A DNA stretch of 64,000 nucleotides from Bartonella tribocorum (GTDB lineage Bacteria > Pseudomonadota > Alphaproteobacteria > Rhizobiales > Rhizobiaceae): NCBI RefSeq assembly GCF_002777915.1, contig NZ_NJGE01000004.1, positions 62,001 to 126,000 of the forward strand, read 5' to 3'. Of this stretch, positions 54,534 to 64,000 are shown piece by piece. Positions within the stretch are counted from its first letter, which is position 1, and every line of letters begins with the position of its first letter. The position numbers and the translations under genes are program-made. The notes beneath the pieces are model-generated. The model made no database searches and was not told where the DNA came from. It saw only the letters and a list, made by a program, of their open reading frames with translations.

Positions 54534-55868
54534 TCAATGATTAGATTTTTCAAATTCTCGCAAGAGTTTATTTCCACGTTCAACGGTCTCATCTAAACCA
54601 TCTTTCGGTGTTTTTGAACCACTAAGAACAGCTTCTAACTCCTGATCAAGAATGGTACGAATTTGCGGTAAATTACCAAACCTTATCCCTTTCGAATTAA
54701 CTGTCGGTGGATTAAGATTGATCTGTTTGATAGCAATATCAGCCCCTGGCGTTTTTTCGTAGAAATGTTGTTTTTCACTCAATTCATAAGTTGCTTTTGT
54801 GGTTGGAAGATAACCTGTTTTTTGATGCCATTTTGCTTGGTTCTCTGTTTTTGAAAGAAACTTAAGAAACGCAGCTGCTCCGGCATATTCTTTTGGGGTA
54901 TGTCCCTTAAATGCCCAAATAGAAGCCCCCCCAATAACTGAATTTTGTGGCGCTCCTTCTGCATCCTTATAATACGGTAGCATACCAACGCCCACATTAA
55001 ACTGTGCTTCAGAAACAATTCCAGCATGTGATCCTGAAGATTGCATAAAAATTGCGCAGTTTTGTGCCATAAACATCGGTGTCGCATCTAATGCGCCTGC
55101 AGGACCACCATAGCGGAAAATACCTTGATCAGACCACCTTTTCAGGTCTGTCCACATACGCACTTGTAAAGGTCCATTAAATGTAAGTTCTGAATCAAGT
55201 CCTTTAAAGCCATTTTCCTTCGTTCCAAAAGGAACATTGTGTAACGCTGAAAAATTTTCTATCCCAATCCATTGAGCTGCATAAGCCATTGTAAAACCAC
55301 ACGTTGCCGCTTTAGTCTCAAGAATTTTTTTAGAAAAATCTTCTACATCTTGCCATGTTTTAGGGGGCTGTTCTGGATCAAGTCCGGCTTTTTTAAAGAT
55401 ATCTTTGTTGTAATAAAGGATTGGTGTTGAAATATTGAATGGCATAGAAATTATATGCCCCTGTTCATCGGAGTAATAGCCGCTAATAGCAGGAAAATAA
55501 TCTGTAGGATCAAATTCTTGTTTTGTATCAGCCATAAGTTGATAAAATGGATAGATTGCACCCTTTGCAGCCATCATAGTTCCAGTACCAACATCATAAA
55601 TTTGAGCGAGAACGGGCTGCTTCTTTCCGCGAAATGCTGCAATAAGCGCGACCAAACCCTCTTCATATTCGCCGCGAAATGAAGGAACAACTTTATATTC
55701 AGATTGACTTGTATTAAAATCGTTAATGAGGCTTTCAGTTTGCTTTCCTAATTCACCACTCATAGAATGCCAAAAGCTGATTTTTGTCTGCGCAAAACTT
55801 GCTGTTATTCCAGCTGTGGACATTATAATAGCAACCGTGGCCGCTATGAAAAGATAAAAACGACTCAT
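54534..55868 (-). CDS. ugpB: sn-glycerol-3-phosphate-binding periplasmic protein UgpB
   Basis: Periplasmic solute-binding protein of 444 residues. The signal peptide covers about residues 1-26 with a cut after SFA before QTKISFWHSMSG. Ligand-region features of UgpB are present: WHSMSGELGKQTESL near 32-46 and GEYEEGL near 66; binding-site SGSHAGIVSEAQF near 281. AAAGGGTGAACC precedes the ATG. It opens ugpBAEC, which imports glycerol-3-phosphate and glycerophosphodiesters, a carbon and phosphate source from host phospholipids. Confidence 0.94.
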   Translation of the reverse strand: MSRFYLFIAATVAIIMSTAGITASFAQTKISFWHSMSGELGKQTESLINDFNTSQSEYKVVPSFRGEYEEGLVALIAAFRGKKQPVLAQIYDVGTGTMMAAKGAIYPFYQLMADTKQEFDPTDYFPAISGYYSDEQGHIISMPFNISTPILYYNKDIFKKAGLDPEQPPKTWQDVEDFSKKILETKAATCGFTMAYAAQWIGIENFSALHNVPFGTKENGFKGLDSELTFNGPLQVRMWTDLKRWSDQGIFRYGGPAGALDATPMFMAQNCAIFMQSSGSHAGIVSEAQFNVGVGMLPYYKDAEGAPQNSVIGGASIWAFKGHTPKEYAGAAAFLKFLSKTENQAKWHQKTGYLPTTKATYELSEKQHFYEKTPGADIAIKQINLNPPTVNSKGIRFGNLPQIRTILDQELEAVLSGSKTPKDGLDETVERGNKLLREFEKSNH

Positions 55869-55926
55869 GGTTCACCCTTTCTGAAGTGATGGAATACAAA
55901 CTACCCCTGAATTTATAGTATTACAC

Positions 55927-55943
55927 ATAACATGCTATGACAG
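55927..55943 (-). promoter_or_regulatory. weak PhoB-box-like sequence upstream of ugpB
   Basis: On the minus strand CTGTCAT (55943-55937) is followed by AGC and ATGTTAT (55933-55927). The second half is one base too close for the 11-bp Pho-box repeat. It lies about 60 bp before ugpB, an operon under PhoB in other bacteria. Weak evidence. Confidence 0.25.
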
Positions 55944-56449
55944 TTTTATTTCAGAAATACATTTTTCCATTTAAACAGGAACCACCAAAAGGTCAAATGA
56001 ATTTGTTTAGATTTTTTCGTTTTCTTTTATAGACTTTCTTATGGTTTAATGAGATATGCGTTTGTAACTATCTGAAAAAAGTGAGATAATTTAAATACAC
56101 GAGGAAATAGATAAAAAGATATAGATCGTAAATGTCATTTAATGACTTTGTGTAATACCTAATAATATCTGGATTTACTTTTTTCAAAAAAGAATTGTTT
56201 ATTCTTTTGTTATTTGTCTTATAATTTTTGGCTTATAACTTTAACATGATGTTGCTAGCAAATTTAACGAAGAGACATATAGAATTTTTCTTAAAATTAA
56301 AAAAATCGTTTTGACGTGCTTAAAAGTCTCCTTCGCGATAATGGCAACACATTGATTTATAATAATAAATTATCCTTTTCAACTTGAATTATAATGCCCA
56401 ATATAGTAAGATTTTCTCATTCCAATCCCCCTCAAATTGAATCAATTCA

Positions 56450-56600
56450 TATCATTTGCTTGCACATCAAAAGCGGGGCTGGCGTGTGGGTAAAACTGTA
56501 TAAGAAAGGATTAAAAATGGCTCTTATAAACTGTCTTAATGCAAGATCTGTCGCAACATTGGGGGCTAGCAAATGGAACCACGCCCCTCATGCAAAATAA
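56450..56600 (+). pseudogene. tyrosine integrase N-terminal relic (copy 2)
   Basis: ATG 56517, behind AAAGGA, opens MALINCLNARSVATLGASKW and stops after HAPHAK. LNARSVATLGA-KW resembles the arm-binding N-terminus of tyrosine integrases, and the DNA aligns with the relic at 34220-34370 for about 130 bp, including the sequence ahead of the start codon. The rest of the gene is gone. Confidence 0.5.
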
Positions 56601-56846
56601 AATGATATTGTATGATTAATTGCCATGCTGTTAAAAAATCTTTTAATACATCTACATTTCATAATAGCCTCTATAAAACAAGCTATAAACCTTTTCGCTA
56701 AAGTATATAAGAATTTTTGTACGCCATCATTTTTATACTTTATAAAAGCGCAAAACAGCATCATCATATGATGCTCCTAATGCTTCAATAAGGCTTTCTT
56801 TTAAGAGAGTTTGAATTGAATATTTTATTTTTCTCAATAGCTTTTC

Positions 56847-56973
56847 ATCCACACACCAATCTCACTCGTAATATGCAAGCGAATGATTTTGGTTGATTCA
56901 TTGTAAAAAAATCTCTTGCTATTAAGAGTTATCACTTAATATAAAAAGCACTTAATTATCATTAAGAATCAAT
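56847..56973 (+). repeat. dispersed intergenic repeat, copy C
   Basis: CCACACACC...CTCGTAATATGCAAGCGAAT then GATTTTGGTTGATTCA (about 56850-56905), and TTATCATTAAGAATCAAT near 56956-56973. It lies about 250 bp after integrase relic 2, the same order as relic 1 and copy D. Confidence 0.55.
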
Positions 56974-57070
56974 GTGTTATTATCATATAAAAGAAAATAC
57001 TTCCCTCTTTCCTCCATTACACTAGCTTTATAAAGTATAAAGGCACTGGGATTTTATAGAAGTATATTTC

Positions 57071-57793
57071 CTAACTTTGTGCACGCAATTGCAATGCAAG
57101 ATCAGGTTGATCTGTTGTAATATAATGTACAGGCATATTAAGCCAATGTGATAACCGAGGTTTTCCGTTGATTGTCCATACCCCTACCGTAAAACCAGCT
57201 TCAAGAGCTGCTTCAATAAAGTCCTGTGAGGCAATGGAACCATCTAAACTTAAATCAGAATAACCCAATTGTTTCCATTCAGAAAAACGACAATACATAT
57301 CACCTTCAAAATTATCAACACATGGACCAGATGGTATTCCTGCTTCAACAAAAGGACGAAGGATCAAAGGATCAAAACTAATCGCAGAAACCCGTTCTGT
57401 TAAATTTCGACTTTTTATGAGTGCAAGCGCTTTTTGGGATAAGATTGTTTCACGCTCAACTTCACCACATGTTTTGATTTCAAGATGTAAACCAACATTG
57501 GTTGGTGCAAGGAGATCAAGAACCTCTTCTAGCAAAGGAGGCGCCTCTTGGCTTCCTTTCACGCAGAGTTGTTTGCGTGTTTCATTATCAATATCGTGAA
57601 TATATCCCTGTTTGCCAACCAATTGATCTAGACGAAAATCATGAAAAACAACCACTTCACCACTTTTCAATAAATGAACGTCACATTCAACTTCATCAAC
57701 ACCTAACGCTATAGCGTTATTAAATGCTGAAAAGGTATTTTCAGGATAAAGATGCGCTCCACCACGGTGTGCAACAATTTTTTTCTCAGACAT
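57071..57793 (-). CDS. ugpQ: Glycerophosphodiester phosphodiesterase
   Basis: Cuts glycerophosphodiesters to glycerol-3-phosphate and an alcohol. 240 residues, cytoplasmic (no signal peptide). The GDPD signature is AHRGGAHLYPENT near residues 7-19, with ECDVHLLKSGEVVVFHD near 39-55 carrying the metal ligands. ATG 57793 is preferred; GTG 57805 is the longest start. Its place after ugpBAEC on the same strand suggests a former ugpBAECQ-like unit, here separated by 1.2 kb and on the upstream side of ugpB. Confidence 0.92.
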   Translation of the reverse strand: MSEKKIVAHRGGAHLYPENTFSAFNNAIALGVDEVECDVHLLKSGEVVVFHDFRLDQLVGKQGYIHDIDNETRKQLCVKGSQEAPPLLEEVLDLLAPTNVGLHLEIKTCGEVERETILSQKALALIKSRNLTERVSAISFDPLILRPFVEAGIPSGPCVDNFEGDMYCRFSEWKQLGYSDLSLDGSIASQDFIEAALEAGFTVGVWTINGKPRLSHWLNMPVHYITTDQPDLALQLRAQS

Positions 57794-57978
57794 GCAAAAT
57801 TTCACACTTTTTAATCTTAAATGATATTGGCTCTAAATGATATTAAGGTACAGATTTTCAGATAAAAGCTTATATTCTATAAACGTGCACAATTATTTTT
57901 TAAGATTTTTTCTATATTTTGCTCAATATCAAACCCTCAATCATATTTTATTCTTAAAAAGCTTACCCTTCATTTCAG

Positions 57979-59535
57979 TCATTCCCATTCAATGGTACCA
58001 GGAGGCTTTGAGGTTACATCATAAACAACACGATTAATCCCTCTAACTTCATTAATAATGCGTGATGCTGTCTTACCTAAAAATGCCATATCATAGGGAT
58101 AAAAATCAGCAGTCATTCCATCGACAGATGTGACAGCGCGAAGCGCACAAACAAACTCATACGTGCGACTATCCCCCATCACCCCAACAGTTTGTACAGG
58201 AAGAAGGACAGCAAAAGCTTGCCAAATTTCATCATAAAGACCGGCTTTACGGATTTCCTCAAGATAGATAGCGTCTGCTTCACGTAAAATTTCTAATTTT
58301 TCACGGGTCACTTCCCCTGGACAGCGAATTGCAAGACCGGGACCTGGAAAAGGATGGCGACCAATAAACTGCTCGGATAACCCTAGCTCTCGTCCTAGCA
58401 AGCGAACCTCATCCTTAAAGAGCTCACGCAACGGTTCTACAAGTTTCATATTCATCTGTTCTGGTAACCCCCCCACATTATGATGGCTTTTAATGGTTAC
58501 CGATTTACCAATAGCAGAAACACTCTCAATAACATCTGGATAAAGTGTTCCTTGTGCTAAAAACTCTGCTCCTCCTATTTTTTTCGTTTCTTCTTCAAAA
58601 ACTTCAATAAAAAGGCGCCCTATTGTTTTGCGCTTTTTTTCTGGATCTGTCTCACCTTCTAAAGCACTCAGAAATATATCGGCAGCATTAACGTGAATAA
58701 GCTCTATGTTATAGTGATCACGAAATAATGTAAGAACTTCCTGAGCCTCATTCTTACGCATTAATCCATGGTCAACTAAAATGCATGTCAGCTGATCTCC
58801 TATGGCTTCATGAAGGAGCACCGCGACAACAGATGAGTCCACTCCCCCAGAAAGACCACAAATCACACGACTTTTCCCAACTTTTTGTCGTATTGTCGCA
58901 ATTGCCTGCTCACGATAAGAAGCCATTGACCAATTGCCTTTAATCGCAGAGATTTTATGAATAAAATTTTGCAAAAGTTTTGTACCATCCGGTGTGTGGA
59001 CAACTTCAGGATGAAACTGTACCGCATAAAAATGTCTTTTCTCATCAGCAATGGCCGCATAGGGGGCTCCTTTTGAGGTTCCTATGACACGAAAACCTTC
59101 TGGTAAAGCAGCCACACGGTCACCATGACTCATCCATACTTGATAATGAGAACCTTTTTCCCATACGCCATCAAAAAGGGCACTCTCCTCTTGGATTTCC
59201 AAAAAAGCACGACCAAATTCACGCTCATGTCCGGCTTCAACCCTTCCTCCAAGCTGAACACACATGACCTGTTCCCCATAACAAATACCAAGAATCGGAA
59301 TACCGACCTCAAAAATTTCCGTTGGAGCACGTGGTGACCCCTCATCAATAACAGAATAAGGACTTCCTGATAAAATAATAGCTTTAGGATTTATGCGGCG
59401 CATAGCTTCTAAAGCCAATTGAAAAGGAACAATTTCACAGTATACCCCCATTGCTCGCACCCGTCGTGCAATGAGTTGTGTAACTTGTGAACCAAAGTCA
59501 ATAATAAGAACAGTGTCTGGATGTGATATGCTCAT
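57979..59535 (-). CDS. guaA: GMP synthase (glutamine-hydrolysing)
   Basis: Converts XMP to GMP using glutamine and ATP. 518 residues from ATG 59535; the frame extends 22 codons upstream without homology. Class I amidotransferase domain: nucleophile in GICYGEQ near residue 86 and HPEVVHT near 176. The ATP-pyrophosphatase loop [10 protein letters not shown] is near 226-235. The C-terminal dimerisation domain ends in the conserved KPPGTIEWE. It pairs functionally with guaB nearby. Confidence 0.97.
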   Translation of the reverse strand: MSISHPDTVLIIDFGSQVTQLIARRVRAMGVYCEIVPFQLALEAMRRINPKAIILSGSPYSVIDEGSPRAPTEIFEVGIPILGICYGEQVMCVQLGGRVEAGHEREFGRAFLEIQEESALFDGVWEKGSHYQVWMSHGDRVAALPEGFRVIGTSKGAPYAAIADEKRHFYAVQFHPEVVHTPDGTKLLQNFIHKISAIKGNWSMASYREQAIATIRQKVGKSRVICGLSGGVDSSVVAVLLHEAIGDQLTCILVDHGLMRKNEAQEVLTLFRDHYNIELIHVNAADIFLSALEGETDPEKKRKTIGRLFIEVFEEETKKIGGAEFLAQGTLYPDVIESVSAIGKSVTIKSHHNVGGLPEQMNMKLVEPLRELFKDEVRLLGRELGLSEQFIGRHPFPGPGLAIRCPGEVTREKLEILREADAIYLEEIRKAGLYDEIWQAFAVLLPVQTVGVMGDSRTYEFVCALRAVTSVDGMTADFYPYDMAFLGKTASRIINEVRGINRVVYDVTSKPPGTIEWE

Positions 59536-59667
59536 AGAAAACCAATCAACAATTGTAAAAGAGAATTCATGAGAGTTATGATTCAATCTTTTTCTTTTCA
59601 CAAGCCTGTTTTCTTAAGAAAAAGATTATTCTCGTAAAATTTATGATAAAAAATGCAAAAATATAGA

Positions 59668-60954
59668 TTAATGTTTTTTTTGCAACACAGATAAAAAGAA
59701 ACCATCTGTTTGTGTTGTTGCAGGTGATAAAGTCAGTCCATAATTTGAAAAAACTGGTTGTACAGAAGAAAAATTAAAATGTTTCTGCCAAAGTGCCTGT
59801 ATATCTATTGGATAAAAATGAGAATGCTGTTGCAGGAAATGGGAAATTTGTTCCTCATTTTCATCTGCAAAAAGGGAACAGGTAATATAGACTAAGCGCC
59901 CTTTTGGCTTAAGATAATCTATTGCTTCATTCAAAATAGCCCTCTGTTCTGTTTGGCGTTGTTTTACCTGCTCTAATGTTAACCGCCATTTCGCATCTGG
60001 ACGACGACGCCATGTTCCTGTCCCACTACAGGGTGCATCTAAAAGAACTCTATCCATCTGGCCTATTAATGGTTTCAATTCTTCTTTTTGTACTCGTGTT
60101 TGTACATTACGAACACCAGCGCGTCGAAGACGATCAAAAATAGGCGCTAGACGTGCTTTATCGGAATCATAAGCATAAATTTGCCCACGATTATTCATAT
60201 CGGCAGCTAAAGCTAATGTTTTGCCACCAGCACCTGCACAATAATCTAATACCTGTATGCTTTCTTGCGCTTCCACAAGATGAGCAACAATTTGAGATCC
60301 TAAATCCTGTATTTCAAAGTGCCCTTTTTGAAAAGCCGGTTCCACTTGAACATTGGGATGGCGATCAAATTTTTCAATCGGAGCAACTCTTAGAGCTTGC
60401 TGAAACCATGGCAAAGATTGAAGTTTGGTTTTTGCTAACTCTTTCAACACCTTTTCTGATGTTGCCTTTAGGCTATTTACCCGTAGATCTAAAGAAGGAC
60501 GCGTTGCTAACGCAGCAGCCTCAGTGACCCAATTATCACCAAATAAAGGACAAAGATGTGCTTGACACCATTGAGGAATATCACCACGAATATAGTCTGG
60601 TGCATCCACTAATTGCCGCCTTTGCCACGATTTGCGCTGTTTATCCTCTAATAACTGCGGAGCAAATCGGTCTCCTTCTAACGCATCGTCAATTTGCTCC
60701 AGCGTCATTTTTCCAGTATCTAATAAGGTAGCAAAAACAATATCCCGAATATCATCACTCTCCATACGCCATTGTAAAGAATATCGTCGTCTTAAAACAT
60801 CATAAACGATTGTACCAATGGCTGCACGATCACCTGCTCCCGCAAAACGATGAGAAAGCCCCCAATCCTTTAAAGCTTCTCCTACGGGGCGATGCCTCAT
60901 TTCTATCTCTTTGAGAACATCTATTGCTGCCTGCAAACGCCCACCTAATCGCAT
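59668..60954 (-). CDS. rsmB: RsmB-type 16S rRNA (cytosine-C5) methyltransferase
   Basis: SAM-dependent rRNA m5C methyltransferase, 428 residues. An N-terminal NusB-like region (about 1-130) precedes the Nop2/Sun domain. SAM motif is YCAGAGGKTLALAADM near 235; the catalytic cysteines are in LLDAPCSGTGTWRRRPD near 300 and ITCSLFADENEEQ near 355. GGGAGA precedes the ATG. It lies upstream of guaA on the same strand, as in related Rhizobiales. Confidence 0.9.
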   Translation of the reverse strand: MRLGGRLQAAIDVLKEIEMRHRPVGEALKDWGLSHRFAGAGDRAAIGTIVYDVLRRRYSLQWRMESDDIRDIVFATLLDTGKMTLEQIDDALEGDRFAPQLLEDKQRKSWQRRQLVDAPDYIRGDIPQWCQAHLCPLFGDNWVTEAAALATRPSLDLRVNSLKATSEKVLKELAKTKLQSLPWFQQALRVAPIEKFDRHPNVQVEPAFQKGHFEIQDLGSQIVAHLVEAQESIQVLDYCAGAGGKTLALAADMNNRGQIYAYDSDKARLAPIFDRLRRAGVRNVQTRVQKEELKPLIGQMDRVLLDAPCSGTGTWRRRPDAKWRLTLEQVKQRQTEQRAILNEAIDYLKPKGRLVYITCSLFADENEEQISHFLQQHSHFYPIDIQALWQKHFNFSSVQPVFSNYGLTLSPATTQTDGFFLSVLQKKH

Positions 60955-61399
60955 TCATTTCTCCCATTAAAATAATAAAACTCTAAACCGTTTTAAAAAT
61001 AATATTATCTTCTTATTGCCAATGAAACCTATTCAAAACTCTCAAAAATTTACATTCACTTTTAAAATGATCTGAGCATACTTTTTTATAAGATCCAATT
61101 GAGTGTATCTAGATTTTTCTTTTCATCTTTTCCCCATTGGCTTTTATCCTTCTCAAAGGTATACAATCCTCTTATGCTAAAAGATATGCTGCCATCTATA
61201 AAAAAAAGAAAAATAAAATCTCTTCCATCTTAAAAGGATTATCTTTCTTAAAAAAAGAGAAAAAGCTTCTAACAAGATGAGACAAGCACATCTTATTCTC
61301 AACAAAAAATTAACTTTTTAGAAAATGCTTGGAACCACTATTTGGTATGACCGTTTTTAATAGACTGGCAACTGCCAGACAATTTAAAAGGAGAAAATA
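60955..61399. other. 445-bp gap between rsmB and the 48-residue ORF
   Basis: AT-rich divergent gap. Its right end holds the GGAAC-N16-CGTT promoter (61331-61355) and the hairpin CTGGC-AACT-GCCAG (61365-61378 region) in the leader of the small ORF. The remaining 350 bp show no frame with a ribosome binding site and no recognised RNA. Confidence 0.5.
61331..61355 (+). promoter_or_regulatory. EcfG-type general stress promoter
   Basis: GGAAC (61331-61335), exactly 16 bp, CGTT (61352-61355). This is the alphaproteobacterial EcfG/RpoE general-stress consensus (GGAAC-N16/17-CGTT). The 48-residue ORF starts 45 bp later behind AAGGAG. Regulation is inferred from the motif only. Confidence 0.65.
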
Positions 61400-61546
61400 A
61401 TGACTTATAATAATGGAAAAACAACTTCATCTAAAAGCCGTCATAATACAATACCCTCAAACAATGGAAAGAAATCCGTCCAAAGTGATCAGACAAACAC
61501 TCGCCAACGTACGCCAAATACAGGACGCAAGACAACAAAAAGTTAA
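61400..61546 (+). CDS. 48-residue basic hypothetical protein, putative stress-induced
   Basis: Small ORF with a strong ribosome binding site (AAAAGGAGAAAATA before the ATG), a stress-type promoter and its own terminator, which together argue for a real gene. The product is rich in Asn, Thr, Ser, Lys and Arg (MTYNNGKTTSSKSRHN at the start, TGRKTTKS at the end), has no Cys, Trp, Leu or Phe, and is probably disordered and strongly basic. It could bind nucleic acid, like other small general-stress proteins, but no family is recognised. Confidence 0.65.
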   Translation: MTYNNGKTTSSKSRHNTIPSNNGKKSVQSDQTNTRQRTPNTGRKTTKS

Positions 61547-61588
61547 TTCTAGCTTTATATAGTTTACTTCACACAAGTCTTGACTGAG

Positions 61589-61624
61589 AGAATTAGAGCT
61601 TTAGCCTCTAATTCTTTCTCTTTT
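61589..61624 (+). terminator. terminator after the 48-residue ORF (bidirectional with guaB)
   Basis: Perfect 10-bp stem AGAATTAGAG (61589-61598) / CTCTAATTCT (61606-61615), 7-base loop, then TTCTCTTTT. It lies 43 bp after the small ORF and about 100 bp after the end of guaB on the other strand. Confidence 0.75.
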
Positions 61625-61724
61625 GGATTATTACACCAAATCATAGACAAAAAAAGAACCATCTCTCTTCCTTGTTCTCGGAAGATTTTACATCTATGCA
61701 ATATGACGCAAAGCTCTTATTCCT

Positions 61725-63275
<1,551 letters not shown>

Positions 63276-63383
63276 TTAAAACACATGCGGTTCTCATAGG
63301 GTAGATTGGCAAGAAATTATGCCATGCTACAAACAAAATGAAAAGAAAAATAAATATTTTTTTAAAGTGTGGTTTATAAAAAT

Positions 63384-64000
63384 TTACAATTGTGATTCAA
63401 TCGGTAACCAACTTATTACTTTTGCAAATGCGCGACGCCAAAAATTGCTTTCTGGCTCATAATCAATGCTATATTTTTTTTCATTTTCAATAAAATCCCA
63501 ATAAATACGATTATTATCACCAAGACGAAGATGATAGCTCATCTCTCCCGTCGTTTCTTCACAAAACAACAAATCTAGCCTTGCTGTAATGGGGGCACAT
63601 TCAAAAAGAATGCCCATTTCTGTATTGAGTGCTGCTGATCTAGGATCAAAGTTTAAAGAGCCAATAAAAGCTGTTTTACGATCAACTAAAAAAGCTTTGG
63701 CATGTAAACTTGCCTTACTCGATCGAAATAATCGTAACCCATGGGGATTGCCTTCCGCTTTTAATTCATAAAGCTTAACACCACTTTTCAATAGCGCCTT
63801 ACGATACGGTACATAACCACCATGCACTAATGCTACATCGGTCGCAGCCAAAGAATTGGTGAGAATTTTGACATCAACACCTTTTGAAACCAAATTACTA
63901 AAATGCTGCGTACCAACCTTACCAGGAACAAAATAAGGTGATGTAATTTGAACCGTTTTTTGGGCATTTCCAATAACCTTTGAGAGGGCCTTCATAAGCC
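63384..64000 (-). CDS. Phospholipase D/cardiolipin synthase-like protein (5' end outside window)
   Basis: C-terminal part of a PLD-superfamily protein; the frame runs off the window edge, and at least 205 residues are inside. The second HKD motif is complete: HAKAFLVDRKTAFIGSLNF, with His, Lys, Asp and the GS-N pattern, followed by RSAALNTEMG. The preceding QITSPYFVPGKVG segment matches cardiolipin synthase/YmdC-type proteins. The first HKD motif must lie outside. It likely makes or remodels membrane phospholipid at the inner membrane. Confidence 0.88.
   Translation of the reverse strand, partial: LMKALSKVIGNAQKTVQITSPYFVPGKVGTQHFSNLVSKGVDVKILTNSLAATDVALVHGGYVPYRKALLKSGVKLYELKAEGNPHGLRLFRSSKASLHAKAFLVDRKTAFIGSLNFDPRSAALNTEMGILFECAPITARLDLLFCEETTGEMSYHLRLGDNNRIYWDFIENEKKYSIDYEPESNFWRRAFAKVISWLPIESQL

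Larger units (their letters stand above)
55869..57070. other. 1.2-kb decayed gap splitting ugpQ from ugpBAEC
   Basis: Holds a possible Pho box near ugpB (55927-55943), an integrase relic (about 56450-56600) and repeat copy C (56847-56973). A 69-codon frame at 56394-56600 includes the relic and is not a gene. Nothing recognisable lies in 55960-56390 or 56610-56840. Confidence 0.55.

Noticed and set aside
56394-56600. 68-codon open frame between ugpB and ugpQ
   Set aside because: Only the part from 56517 resembles anything (integrase N-terminus), and it stops at once; treated as a pseudogene.

Overview
The window reads as a low-GC chromosome of an alphaproteobacterium of the order Hyphomicrobiales (Rhizobiales), most likely a Bartonella. 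This rests on gene order (lnt - phrR-like regulator - metK; rimP-nusA-ylxR-infB-rbfA-truB-rpsO-pnp), on rhizobial-type protein variants, on AT-rich decayed gaps, and on class Ib ribonucleotide reductase next to znuCBA. Species and strain cannot be told from the sequence alone. Almost everything is conserved housekeeping. There is no intact mobile element, CRISPR array, rRNA or recognisable tRNA.

Layout. 0.2-3.1 kb: dnaX-ebfC-recR (replication and repair). 3.1-4.2 kb: YeiH-type membrane protein. 4.4-14.1 kb: tsaB-rimI-miaB-phoH-ybeY-corC-lnt, a PhrR-like HTH regulator, metK-trmB (tRNA modification, rRNA processing, lipoprotein acylation, SAM synthesis). 14.2-21.2 kb: the rimP-nusA-ylxR-infB-rbfA-truB transcription/translation operon. 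21.7-27.4 kb: an MFS exporter on the minus strand, then rpsO, pnp and an RsmC-like methyltransferase. 27.4-34.1 kb: hslVU (minus), asparaginase, coaA, M17 aminopeptidase, NlpC/P60 hydrolase. 35.1-38.0 kb (minus): mutT, argJ, parvulin. 38.4-43.7 kb: secA, fur/mur, prfA, prmC. 43.7-47.5 kb (minus): nrdHIEF. 48.1-50.7 kb: znuCBA. 51.6-57.8 kb (minus): ugpBAEC and, beyond a 1.2-kb decayed gap, ugpQ. 58-64 kb (minus): guaA, rsmB, guaB and the 3' part of a phospholipase D/cardiolipin synthase gene. A 48-residue basic ORF lies between rsmB and guaB on the plus strand.

The most interesting signals lie outside the big genes: (1) a perfect 16-bp inverted repeat made of two Zur-box-like sites flanking the -35 of znuCBA; (2) a GGAAC-N16-CGTT promoter, the EcfG general-stress pattern, ahead of the 48-residue ORF; (3) two independently decayed copies of one tyrosine-integrase gene (about 34.3 and 56.5 kb); (4) a dispersed repeat of about 110-150 bp, present four times and only in gaps; (5) an NrdR-like palindrome over a promoter about 500 bp upstream of nrdH, implying a very long leader; (6) a slippery heptamer in dnaX placed where a short gamma form would end. 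No clearly new multi-gene system is visible. Starts were moved from the longest ORF to the codon supported by a ribosome binding site or family N-terminus where possible.
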